Shown one piece after another: positions 33,054 through 42,300 of a DNA stretch of 64,000 bases (the stretch's first letter is position 1; each line of letters begins with the position of its first letter). A program made the position numbers and the translations under genes. Location of the stretch: positions 248,001 to 312,000 of the forward strand of contig NZ_BEWB01000009.1 in the NCBI RefSeq assembly GCF_003112555.1, read 5' to 3'. Source of the stretch: Streptomyces coelicoflavus (GTDB lineage: Bacteria; Actinomycetota; Actinomycetes; Streptomycetales; Streptomycetaceae). Below the pieces are notes generated by a model, which saw nothing but the letters and a program-made list of their open reading frames with translations, made no database searches and was not told the origin of the DNA.

Positions 33054-36000
33054 CGCTGTCCCTTCCTGGGCGTGTCCGCGGTGGTGGGTCCGTACTCGTC
33101 GCTGTCCACGGTGGCCGCAGGGTCGCGTTCGGTCTCGACGTCGGTGCCCACGTCCGTGCCGGCCGCTGCGAAGTTCCAGTCCGGGCCACCGCCCGAGGGG
33201 TCTTCGAGGAAGGCGCCGCCGCCGGGCAGCAGAAGGTTGATCTCGTTCTCCGTCTCGCGCATCGACATGCCGACGGTCAGTTCGGTCCAGCGGGATCCGT
33301 CCGCCCGTCGGAGCAGCCCGTTCACGACGGTGGTCTTGTGCTTCTCCTTGCGGTAGCCCAGAGCCGCGCTGTTCTCGTCCCGCTTGCGGCGCCACTCGTC
33401 CTTCAGCCGGTCCAGCCGTTCGCTCAGGTACTGGCGGGAGAGGTCCCCACCCACCCGTTCCGCGCGTTCCAGCAGCCGGCGTTCCACGTCCCTGGCCACG
33501 GGCCCGTCGAGATCCACCTGATGAGCGTCGAGGTTGCGCGAGGTGTCGTGCGCCGCCTGACGCAGGGCCGCCACGTAGGTGGCGGCGACGCCCCGGTCGA
33601 GGGCCCGGCGGGTGAACGGGGTGACGGAGAGTGCCTCGACCTGACGGTAGAAAGTGGCGTGGTAGTGCTCGAAGTCCTCGTAGTGGGCGAGGTCTCGGGG
33701 ACGGGACCAGTTGTAGAGGGTGACGACGAGACCGGGACGGGAGGCGTCGCGGCCGACTCGTGAGGACGCCTGGATGTATTCGGCGGTGTTCTTGGGTTGA
33801 CCGACCACCAGCATCAGGCCGAACCGGGAGACGTCGACGCCGACTTGGAGCATGGAGGTGGCGAGGACGGCGTCCACCGCCTGCCGGGCGAGTGGCGTCA
33901 TGGCGGCCCGGGGCTCCCGTTTCTCCTTCGCGGCGACCGCGTACTCCCGCAGGAAGGCGCGGCGCCGCTCGGAGGTGTCCCGCTCGGGGTCGAATTCGGT
34001 CTCCAGGCGTTTGAGTGCGGCGCCGATGTCGGAGGAGGAGATGCGTGAGGTCAGTTCCTGGATGCCGAGCATGCCGGTGCGGCTCACGATGCGGTCGGCC
34101 AGTGTGTTCCGGCCCCGTCGACTGCCGTTGGAGCGCACCCGGGTCGTGATGTCGTCGTCCATGTAGCGCCGCATGCCCGCGAGTTCACGGGTCGCGTTGA
34201 AGTAGCCGACCAGGGTCATGTACGGGTCGGCGGGCTTGCCGTAGTCGTCGAAGAGCTGCTGTCCGGCCAGCAGCAGGATCTCGGCGACCCGGATCTCAGC
34301 AGCCTTGAGGCGGGTGCCGTGCGCACACACGCCCAGGTACCGCCGGCCCGGGTTCGCGCGGGTCAGTTCGACCTGCCGGGAGAAGAACGTGTCCCCGACG
34401 TCGAGGACCTGCGGCGGGAAGACGGCGACCTTGCGCCCGAAGACGCCCAGCACCTGGTCGGCGGCCCGTTTGGTGGTCGCGGTGGAAGCGACGATCTTGG
34501 CTCCGGTCTCGTGCCGTCGCCCCTGGGCGTCGGTGACGCTCCAGGTGCACAGCTGGTCGACGGCGGACTCGAAGAGGCCGACGGTGGTGCCGAGGGCGCC
34601 GGAGATCAGGTGCAGCTCGTCCTGGATGATCAGGTCCGGGGGACGCAGGCGCGTCACCGGCTGTACGGTGACACCGGGCAGGTCGCCCCTGGCGTTGTGG
34701 CGGCTGCCGCAGCCGGTCTTGACGTCGAGGTCGTCGTGGCGGTAGCCGTGGCGCGGGCACAGCTCCGTGACCCTGCCGAACAGCAGACCGGCATAGCCGT
34801 TCCAGGGCAGCTGGGCGAACTTGTCCACGGTGGCGATCAGCAGGGACGGGGCGAGCCGGTAGATCTCCTCGTCGACCGTGAGCACCGGGATGCCCTCGCC
34901 CGGAGATTCACGCCGGGAGAAGGGACAGCGGTCCTCCCCCTCCCCGCGCGGGCAGTACAGCAGGACGCGGCGCCGCCCTTCGTCGTACTCCATGTGGGAG
35001 CGGGCGGTCAGTCCGGTTCCGCACCACGGGCAGGTGAGGACCTGGAGGACGCGGGCGTGCTTGTCGCTCGCGCTCTCCCGGGCCTCGGCGATCTGGTCCT
35101 TGGCCTCGCCGAACCAGTTGGGCGAGACGGAGGTTCCCACCCACAGACCGATGCGGAACGGGGTGACGCCCCAGCGGACGTCCTGAGCGGACTCCTCGCG
35201 GCGCAGCACTTCGCAGGCACTGACCAGGGCGGCGGCACGCTGGAACTGCTGGGCGGTCAGCAGGCGCAGGGTGTAGCGCATGAGCACGCCGACGCCCGCT
35301 TCACCGCTGCGCGCCTCAGCGCCGGAGCCGATCGTGCCCTGCAGGCGCCGCAGCGCGAACGTGTATGCGGCAAGGCCGAGATAGGCCTCGGTCTTGCCAC
35401 CACCGGTCGGGAAGAACAACAGGTCGACGAGTGCCTCGCGACCGGTGCCGCGGTGGGGGTGCCCGGGCCTGCTGAGGGAGTCGAGGTTCAGCAGGACGAA
35501 GGCGAGCTGGAAGGGCCGCCAGCTGGCGGCCTGCTTGCCCTGCGCGTGGACCTGGTCGTAGGCCTCCTGGTAGGAGGCGGGGTCGTCCTCGCGTCCGGCG
35601 CGGGCCGCGGCGATCGCGGTGTTGCGGCGCTGGAGGCCCATGGCCCGGTTGGCGAACCGGAATGCCTTCAGCGCGGTGTCGTCGGCCACGAGCCGGTCGA
35701 TGCCGAGGGTTATGCGGTCGCAGATGTCCAGTGCCTGGTCGATGGCGGCGTCCGCCGAGGCGCGCAGGTCGTCGGGGAGCGAGCGGGCCTTCGCGCGCTG
35801 CTGTCCGAGCCAGGTGCCGTAGCCGTCGGCGAGCGGGGCGAGGGCGGCGCTCAGTTCGGTCCGGCGGGCGGGCACCGCGAGGGCCGCGAGTTCGTCCATG
35901 CCGAGTTCGAGCCCGCGGAGCAGGTCCTGTTCCTGCGCGGTCGGGGCGGTGGTGGCCGGGACCTCGTACTCCGGCAGCCAGGTGGTCGTGAGGCGGTGCG

Positions 36001-36892
36001 CGTTGCGTTCGCCCTCGCGCACATGCGCGTGCACGGCGGCGTTGCGGCCCTTGGCGTGGCTGAGGCTGTCGCGGTAGAGGAGCCGGAGCCTGCGCTCCTC
36101 GGCGTCCTCGGCGCCGTTGCCGCGGTTGGCGGGGTCGAGTGGGTCGTCGACGGGGAAGAAGACCGCCGCCTGGTCGTCCGGGAAGGCGGTGACGTCGATC
36201 TCCGTCTGGAAGAGCCAGCGGGCGTCGCGGGCGTCGCGGCTGTCCTCCTGCCGGTTCACCAGGGCCAGTTCGACGACTCTGAGGTCCTCGGTGCCGGCCC
36301 GGCCGGTGTGCCGGCGCACCTGTACGTCGAGGACGACCTCTCCCCCTTCCAGCCCGACGGTGTGGTCCGTCGCACCCGTCACGTCGATGTCCACCGGGTA
36401 CTCGACCGGCTCGCGCGACCAGACCGTGCGGGTCGTGCCGCGGTCGGTGGCCTCTTCCGACTGGCTGTAGCGGCCCCAGCGGGTGGTGACGCTGAGCGTG
36501 CCGACGGAGGCGGGGACCGTGAAAGACAGTCCCATGGAGGAGGCCCAGATGTGGCCGGCGGCCTGCGGAGTCAGCCGCTCCTGCAGCTCGGTGTCGTCGC
36601 CCTCCTGCTCGTCGCCCGACTCCCCGTCCGCGCTCTGGGCTGCGGCGAGGGCGATCCGGTCGGCGGTGCCGGTCTGGGGCCGCGGACCGAGCATGCCCAC
36701 GAGATACCGGTCGCGCGGCCCGGAGGAGGCGCTCGGCAGGGTTTCGGTCTCTCCGTCCCAGGGGCCCAGCAGATCGCGGCGGACGTAGGTCACGAGTCCG
36801 TCCCGCACCTCGTAGGAGTCCCCGGCACGGAAAGTCTGGGGCACTTCGTCGAGCGGGTGCGGTACAGCGGCCTGGGCAGGCTGGGCCGGCAT
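33050..36892 (-). CDS. drmA: DISARM protein DrmA, SF2-type helicase
   Basis: A 1280-residue helicase. Walker A is FFPTGGGKTEAYLGLA (about residue 495). Motif II appears as LIIQDELHLISGALG (about 760, DELH). Motif III is VASTATTKRAADQVLG, and motif VI-like residues lie in QASSRVGRDASRPGLVVTLY. The long N-terminal part (about 1-450) carries the DISARM-specific region. DrmA binds DNA with DrmB and blocks phage DNA. The ATG at 36892 is 80 bp from the shared 12-bp element at 36972. No drmD or classic drmMI/drmMII gene is adjacent, so the modification partner must lie elsewhere, possibly the enzyme at 57725. Confidence 0.92.
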   Translation of the reverse strand: MPAQPAQAAVPHPLDEVPQTFRAGDSYEVRDGLVTYVRRDLLGPWDGETETLPSASSGPRDRYLVGMLGPRPQTGTADRIALAAAQSADGESGDEQEGDDTELQERLTPQAAGHIWASSMGLSFTVPASVGTLSVTTRWGRYSQSEEATDRGTTRTVWSREPVEYPVDIDVTGATDHTVGLEGGEVVLDVQVRRHTGRAGTEDLRVVELALVNRQEDSRDARDARWLFQTEIDVTAFPDDQAAVFFPVDDPLDPANRGNGAEDAEERRLRLLYRDSLSHAKGRNAAVHAHVREGERNAHRLTTTWLPEYEVPATTAPTAQEQDLLRGLELGMDELAALAVPARRTELSAALAPLADGYGTWLGQQRAKARSLPDDLRASADAAIDQALDICDRITLGIDRLVADDTALKAFRFANRAMGLQRRNTAIAAARAGREDDPASYQEAYDQVHAQGKQAASWRPFQLAFVLLNLDSLSRPGHPHRGTGREALVDLLFFPTGGGKTEAYLGLAAYTFALRRLQGTIGSGAEARSGEAGVGVLMRYTLRLLTAQQFQRAAALVSACEVLRREESAQDVRWGVTPFRIGLWVGTSVSPNWFGEAKDQIAEARESASDKHARVLQVLTCPWCGTGLTARSHMEYDEGRRRVLLYCPRGEGEDRCPFSRRESPGEGIPVLTVDEEIYRLAPSLLIATVDKFAQLPWNGYAGLLFGRVTELCPRHGYRHDDLDVKTGCGSRHNARGDLPGVTVQPVTRLRPPDLIIQDELHLISGALGTTVGLFESAVDQLCTWSVTDAQGRRHETGAKIVASTATTKRAADQVLGVFGRKVAVFPPQVLDVGDTFFSRQVELTRANPGRRYLGVCAHGTRLKAAEIRVAEILLLAGQQLFDDYGKPADPYMTLVGYFNATRELAGMRRYMDDDITTRVRSNGSRRGRNTLADRIVSRTGMLGIQELTSRISSSDIGAALKRLETEFDPERDTSERRRAFLREYAVAAKEKREPRAAMTPLARQAVDAVLATSMLQVGVDVSRFGLMLVVGQPKNTAEYIQASSRVGRDASRPGLVVTLYNWSRPRDLAHYEDFEHYHATFYRQVEALSVTPFTRRALDRGVAATYVAALRQAAHDTSRNLDAHQVDLDGPVARDVERRLLERAERVGGDLSRQYLSERLDRLKDEWRRKRDENSAALGYRKEKHKTTVVNGLLRRADGSRWTELTVGMSMRETENEINLLLPGGGAFLEDPSGGGPDWNFAAAGTDVGTDVETERDPAATVDSDEYGPTTADTPRKGQR

Positions 36893-36968
36893 GCGGTGGG
36901 TCCTTCCGGACGAATCCGATGGAGCAGGAGGGAAATCCTACGTGGGACAGCACACGAAGACTAGACCG

Positions 36969-36983
36969 TTGACTCAGTTCACA
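36969..36983 (+). promoter_or_regulatory. Island element, site 1 (drmA/helicase gap)
   Basis: TTGACTCAGTTCACA, with the exact 12-bp core at 36972-36983, sits between divergent drmA (start 36892) and the UvrD-like gene (start 37079), about 80-100 bp from each. TTGACT may double as a -35. One of six matching sites in the window. Confidence 0.7.
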
Positions 36984-37078
36984 CAACGCGTACCGGACAC
37001 TCTGTCGCTTCGACCGGCCGGAGTCTCTAGGCTGGTCCCGACCGTCGCCCGCCCGCCCACCCGTCACCGAGGATGCCG

Positions 37079-39250
37079 ATGCCCCGACTCGCTCTGTCCG
37101 ACGACTTCGTCGTGGACCTCGTCTCACTGCAGAGACCGGTCCAGAAGGAAGTCAGCGACGCGATCCAGATGTTCGGGAGCCTGACCGTCCCCCAGCTCCA
37201 CGCGAGCAAGGGACTGCACCTGGAGAAGCTGGAGCGGGCACGCGACCCCCGGATCCGCACCATCCGCATCACCAAGTTCTACCGCGGTGTCCTCCTGGCA
37301 CCCGACGACGGCAGTGATCTGTTCACGCTCCTTCGGGTCGCCCCGCACGACGAGGCGATCAACTGGGCGTGCAGACGCGCCTACTCCGTCAACGGCGCCA
37401 CCGGCGGCCTGGAGGTGCGCAACGTCGAGGCCCTCGAACAGATGGAGACCTACTTCGAAACCAAGGCGGACACCACCCCCACCCGCCTCTTCCAAGCGCA
37501 CTCCGACACCGTACTGCGCGATCTCGGCATCGACGACCAGGTGCTGCGACTGGCCCGCGTCTGTGTCACGGTCGACGACCTGACCGTCATGGCGCCGCCC
37601 ATGATGCCCGGCGACCAGTACGAGGCACTGTGGTTCCTGGCCGACGGCCACTCCCCCGAGGACGTGTGGGAGCAGCTGATCGCCCCGCGCGGGCAGACCG
37701 TGCGCACGGCCGAGGACCGGCCGGCGGTCACGCTCAGCGAGGCGATCCTCAACACGCCCAACCGCATCGTGGAGGTGACGGGCCCCGGCGAGCTGGAGCG
37801 CATCCTCACCGAGGACCTCACCCGCTGGCGCATCTTCCTCCACCCCGCGCAGCGCCGCTACGCCTACCACCCCGGTTTCAACGGTCCCGCCCAGGTCACC
37901 GGCGGCCCGGGCACCGGCAAGACGGTCGTCGCCCTGCACCGCGTACGCCATCTGCTGCGCACCGGCCGCGAGGGCGACCGGATCCTGCTGACCACGTTCA
38001 CCAACGCCATGGCGGCTGCCCTGCGGGACAGCCTCGCGCTGCTGCTCGGCGACGCGGACGCGCACCTGCTGGAGCGCGTCGACGTCACGACGGTGGACTC
38101 TCTCGCCGCGCGGGCGATCCGTGAGGCGAAGGGCGGTTCCCCGAAGCCTCTGTCGGCCGCCGCCGAGAAGAGCGCCTGGACCCGCGCCGTCGCACGCGAG
38201 GAACTGCCCTGGACAGAGCAGTTCCTGTCCCAGGAGTTCCGCAACGTCGTCCTGGCGCAGGGCCTGCGCACACCCGAGGAGTACCTGCGCTGTGTACGGC
38301 GGGGCCGCGGCACCCAGGTCGGGCGGGTGCAACGGGCCCGGCTGTGGCGGGTGATGGAACGGTTCACGGCGGACCTCGCCTCGCGCGACTCGGCGACGTA
38401 CACGCAGCTGTGCGACCAGGCGGCACGCGTCCTCGCCGAAGGAGCACCGCGCTACCGCCATGTCGTCGTGGACGAGGCGCAGGACCTGCATCCGGCGCAG
38501 TGGCGCGTGCTGCGGGCCTGCGTCGCCGTCCAGGCCGACGACATGTTCCTGGTCGGCGACCCCCATCAGCGCATCTACGACTCCCGCGTCTCGCTGCGCT
38601 CACTGGGCATCAACGTCCGGGGACGCACCTCCCGGCTCCGCCTCAACTACCGCAGTACAGAGGAGATTCTGCGCTGGTCGGCGTCTCTGCTCGACGGTCA
38701 GCCGGTCGGCCGGCTCGGCGAGGACGACGACGAGGACGGCGGCCAGGACTCCCTGCGCGGTTACCGGTCCCAGCTGCACGGCCGCACCCCGGCGGCGCGC
38801 GGATACGGCAGCCAGGACGAGGAACTGCGGGCGCTGGTGCAGCAGGTGCGCACCTGGATCGAAGAGGACGGGGTCAAGCCGTCCGAGGTGGCGGTGTGCG
38901 CCCGGTTCAACACCCTGGTCGACGCGGTTGTCGCACGGCTGCGCCGGGAGCGCGTCCCGGCGGTGGCGGTGAAGGACAATCCCGGGCCGGACGTGTCCGG
39001 TGTGCGGGTGGCCACCATGCACGCGATGAAGGGGCTGGAGTTCCGATGCGTGGCCGTGGTGGGCGTGACGTCCAGTGTGCTGCCGTTCGCACCGCAGGTG
39101 ACACCGGCCGAGGCCGATCCCGTCCAACACCAGTCGGATCTGCTGGCCGAGCACTGCCTGCTGTTCGTGGCGTGCACGCGTGCCCGCGACGCGCTCGCGG
39201 TCTCGTGGAGCGGTGAGCGCAGCCGCATGCTGGATCCAGTCACCGGTTGA
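37079..39250 (+). CDS. UvrD/Rep-like SF1 helicase with RelE-like N-terminal domain
   Basis: A 723-residue helicase. Walker A is VTGGPGTGKTVVALHRV (about 275), motif II HVVVDEAQDLHPAQWRVL (about 465), motif III LVGDPHQRIYD, and the C-terminal motifs VRVATMHAMKGLEFR and LLFVACTRARDALAVSW. The first 100 residues (PVQKEVSDAIQMF, LHLEKLERARDPRIRTIRIT, KFYRGVLLAPD, LLRVAPHDEA) resemble a RelE/ParE toxin-like fold fused in front. ATG 37079 has GAGG six bases upstream, better than ATG 37073. Divergent from drmA and sharing the element at 36972, it probably belongs to the same defence unit. Confidence 0.85.
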   Translation: MPRLALSDDFVVDLVSLQRPVQKEVSDAIQMFGSLTVPQLHASKGLHLEKLERARDPRIRTIRITKFYRGVLLAPDDGSDLFTLLRVAPHDEAINWACRRAYSVNGATGGLEVRNVEALEQMETYFETKADTTPTRLFQAHSDTVLRDLGIDDQVLRLARVCVTVDDLTVMAPPMMPGDQYEALWFLADGHSPEDVWEQLIAPRGQTVRTAEDRPAVTLSEAILNTPNRIVEVTGPGELERILTEDLTRWRIFLHPAQRRYAYHPGFNGPAQVTGGPGTGKTVVALHRVRHLLRTGREGDRILLTTFTNAMAAALRDSLALLLGDADAHLLERVDVTTVDSLAARAIREAKGGSPKPLSAAAEKSAWTRAVAREELPWTEQFLSQEFRNVVLAQGLRTPEEYLRCVRRGRGTQVGRVQRARLWRVMERFTADLASRDSATYTQLCDQAARVLAEGAPRYRHVVVDEAQDLHPAQWRVLRACVAVQADDMFLVGDPHQRIYDSRVSLRSLGINVRGRTSRLRLNYRSTEEILRWSASLLDGQPVGRLGEDDDEDGGQDSLRGYRSQLHGRTPAARGYGSQDEELRALVQQVRTWIEEDGVKPSEVAVCARFNTLVDAVVARLRRERVPAVAVKDNPGPDVSGVRVATMHAMKGLEFRCVAVVGVTSSVLPFAPQVTPAEADPVQHQSDLLAEHCLLFVACTRARDALAVSWSGERSRMLDPVTG

Positions 39251-39259
39251 GACATGCGT

Positions 39260-39303
39260 GCCTCGGTGCCTCGGGCCCTGTTCCGGGTCCGGGGCACCGA
39301 GGC
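39260..39303. terminator. Hairpin between convergent helicase genes
   Basis: GCCTCGGTGCC (39260-39270) and GGCACCGAGGC (39293-39303) form a perfect 11-bp stem around a GC-rich loop, ten bases after the UvrD-like stop. It probably terminates both convergent helicase transcripts. Confidence 0.75.
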
Positions 39304-39355
39304 TGTCGCCGCAGGTGCCCGTGCGTGCGCGTGCGTGCTGGCCCTGCGGGCGGTG

Positions 39356-42300
39356 TCAGACCCGGATCTCCCGGACCACGACCGAGTGGGACCGGTCCTG
39401 GGAAGCGTCGTACGAGATCTCCCGGCCCGTCGGCTGCCACAGCAACGCGTGCCCCAACGGGGACGACGGGGAGATGACGTCCGCGTCCTCGGTGGACAAC
39501 TCGGCGATGGTGTACAGGGCCGCTTCGTCGACCTGTCCGTCGAATTCGAGGACGAGCAGCGCACCGGGGAACACCGCCTTCGGCATCTCCTCCTCCCGGC
39601 CGACGTGCACGGCGTCGAGGAAGCTCCGCAGGAAGCCGAGCCGCTTCGTACGGCGCTCCCGCTGGTCGGCCTGGGTCTTCCTGAGGAAGACGAGGTTGGC
39701 CGCGTCAACGTCCACCGGGGTCTCGTCGGGCGCGTCGATGGCGGCCTGCAACTCCTGCATCTCGCGCACCAGCCGGTGGAACGCGGCGGCGGGGATGTCC
39801 TGGACGGGGAGGGAGTTCCCGGCGGCCGGCAGCGCCGGGCCGGACGACGGGCCGGGCGTGACGTCGGACGCCGGGCCGGGCGTGACGTCGGGCGCCGGGT
39901 TCGGGTCCTGCGAGCGCTCGCCTTCTCGCGCCTCCCCCGCTCCGTCGTCCTCCTCGCGGCCGTCGACCGACGGCACCTGGGAATCCGGCCCTTCCGCAGG
40001 GGAGCCGGAAACTCCCGGCTGTTCGGTCGGCGGCTGGATGCCCAGCCGTTCCAGTTCCGCCCAGAGCGGGGCGAGCGCCTGCTCGCGGTCGAGGTGGAAA
40101 CGACTGCCCCGGATCCGGACGAAGGTCCAGTCGACGCGTTCCAGGTCCCGCTGGCGGGCGGCGGCGGTGGACGCGTCCTCGCCGTCGGCGAAGGCGTCGC
40201 CGTCGCAGGCGACCGCCAGTCTGCGGGTGCCGCCCTCGACGACCAGGTCGATGGTGTGGCGGCCCACCCGGTAGCCGGGGCGCACCCGGTGGCCGCGGGC
40301 CGTCAGTTCCAGGTACACCTTCTGCTGGAACAGGCTGTCGAACGCCTCATGACGGACATCAGGCAGCACCTCGCCCTCCACCGCGGCGGTGTCCTCCTCC
40401 GCGGGCCGGGTGAGGTGATCGAGCCACCGCCGGCGCAGGTCGTTCTCGTGGAACTGCTCCGGGCGGGCGCTGTGGAACACCCACACCTGGTCCTGGGCGC
40501 GGGACGCGGCCACGTTGAGCCGCTGCTCGTACGTCTTGCCGTTGAAGCCGCCCGGTACGGTCCCGGCGGCGGTGGTGGCCGAGTTGGCGCAGGAGACGAA
40601 CATGACGTTCCGCTCGTCGCCCTGGAAGTCCTCGGCGTCGCCGACCCGAATGCGCCGCTCCGCACGCTGCTCGTAGTCGAGGCGTTCGGCGAGCAGGTTC
40701 TCCAGTTCCGTCAGGTGCCCCTTGGCGCCGCGGAGGCTGATGACCCCCATGGTCTTTCCCCCGTACGCGGGGTCGGCGCAGCAGCGCACGACCGTCTCTA
40801 CGAGGGCTTCGGCCTCCGCAGCGTTGACCAGCCGGTCGTTGCCGCCGACGGCTTCGCCGTCCTCGACGTACACCGTGCGGACCGGAGGCAGCCGGTCGGC
40901 GCCGTACTGCCGCAGAGGCTGGAGCCGGCCGTTGTAGCACAGGTCGTTGGAGAAGGAGATGATCTCCGGCATGCACCGGAAGTGCTCCTTGAGCATGAGG
41001 GTGCCGCGGCCCGCGGACAACGCCTCGGTGAGGTCGAAAAGGCTGGACTCCGGACCGAAGAGGCTGCGCACGTCCGGTTCGAGGGCGGTGAGCAGCCGGT
41101 CCCGCAGGTGGAAGTACTCGTCCTGCTTGAGGCCGACGTTGGACGGACTGACCTGCTTGCTGTCGCCGACGACGACCATCCGGTCGGCGAGCCAGCTCAG
41201 CAGCATGGCCTCCAGGCCCGACTGGCTGGCCTCGTCGACGATGACGACGTCGAACGTGCCGGGCCGGTCCATGGGCACGGTCTCCGCCACCTGGTGCAAC
41301 GGCATGATCCAGGCCGGCACCGCCGTCTGGGCCTTGCGTAGTGCCGCCTGGGCGTCGCGCCGGTAGCGGTGCTGGTACTTGCCCCTGATGCGGCGGGCGG
41401 CCTGCTGGTAGGCGCTGAGGGCGCGGGACTGGTCGCCGGTGAGCAGTCCGAGGCAGCGGTGCCAGGCACGGGCGGCGGCGAGCCGGGCGAGCATGATGCG
41501 CACCTCGTCGTCGGCCTCCGTCAGGCGCCGGCGCAGGCCGCGCTCGGCCTCCGGGTCGGTCAGCCGCTCCATCCGCTCACGCCACGCGGACCAGGCCCAG
41601 GTCTCGACGAGCCGCGGCAACCGGACGTCCCACGCGGTGTCCTCCGGGGTGTCGGTGACACGCTCGGCGAGGGACGGGAACGCCTCGCGCACGCGGGCGA
41701 GCGCGGCGTGCTGCTCGGCCCGCAGCCGGGCGGCCTCACGCACCTCGGCGATCTCGTCGCTGAACTCCCGGTAGCCTTTCGGGTCCTGGGCGCGCACGGC
41801 GTCGAGCGCGCGGGTGACGGCGGGTGCCACGCCGGGCCGGTCGCTCCACGCGCGCAGCAGTTCCTCGGTGTCCGCGATCACCCTGCGGGACCGTCCTGCT
41901 GCGCGCAGCGTGGTCGCCGCGCGCAGCAGGGCGCGTACGGCGTTCTCGACGGGTGCGTCGTGCCAGGTGGCGACGGCGAGTTCGGGGGAGGTGGCGGCGG
42001 CGGTGAGTACGTCGGTGCGGGCGACGGCGACGGCGAGCAGTGCCTCCAGTACCTCGGCGTCCTGTCGCAGCCGGGCCAGGCGAGCACCGTGTCCCTGCCA
42101 GGCGCCGACGGGGGCGCCCCACTCCGACTCCACCTGGGCCAGGCGCAGTTCGAGCTGAATACGGGCGACCAGGACCCCGGCGGTGGCGGCGTCCTCGGGG
42201 GACCGCCCGTCGACCCGCACGGCCTGCACGAAGGTGCCGACGGTCTTGGCGAGCTTCGAGCGGGTACCGAGCGGTCCGCGCAGCTTCTGTCCCTGGACGA

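Noticed and set aside
34319..36964. Long forward frame of 881 residues across drmA
   Set aside because: Gly/Ala/Val-rich antisense shadow of drmA without motifs; the drmA frame has clear helicase motifs.
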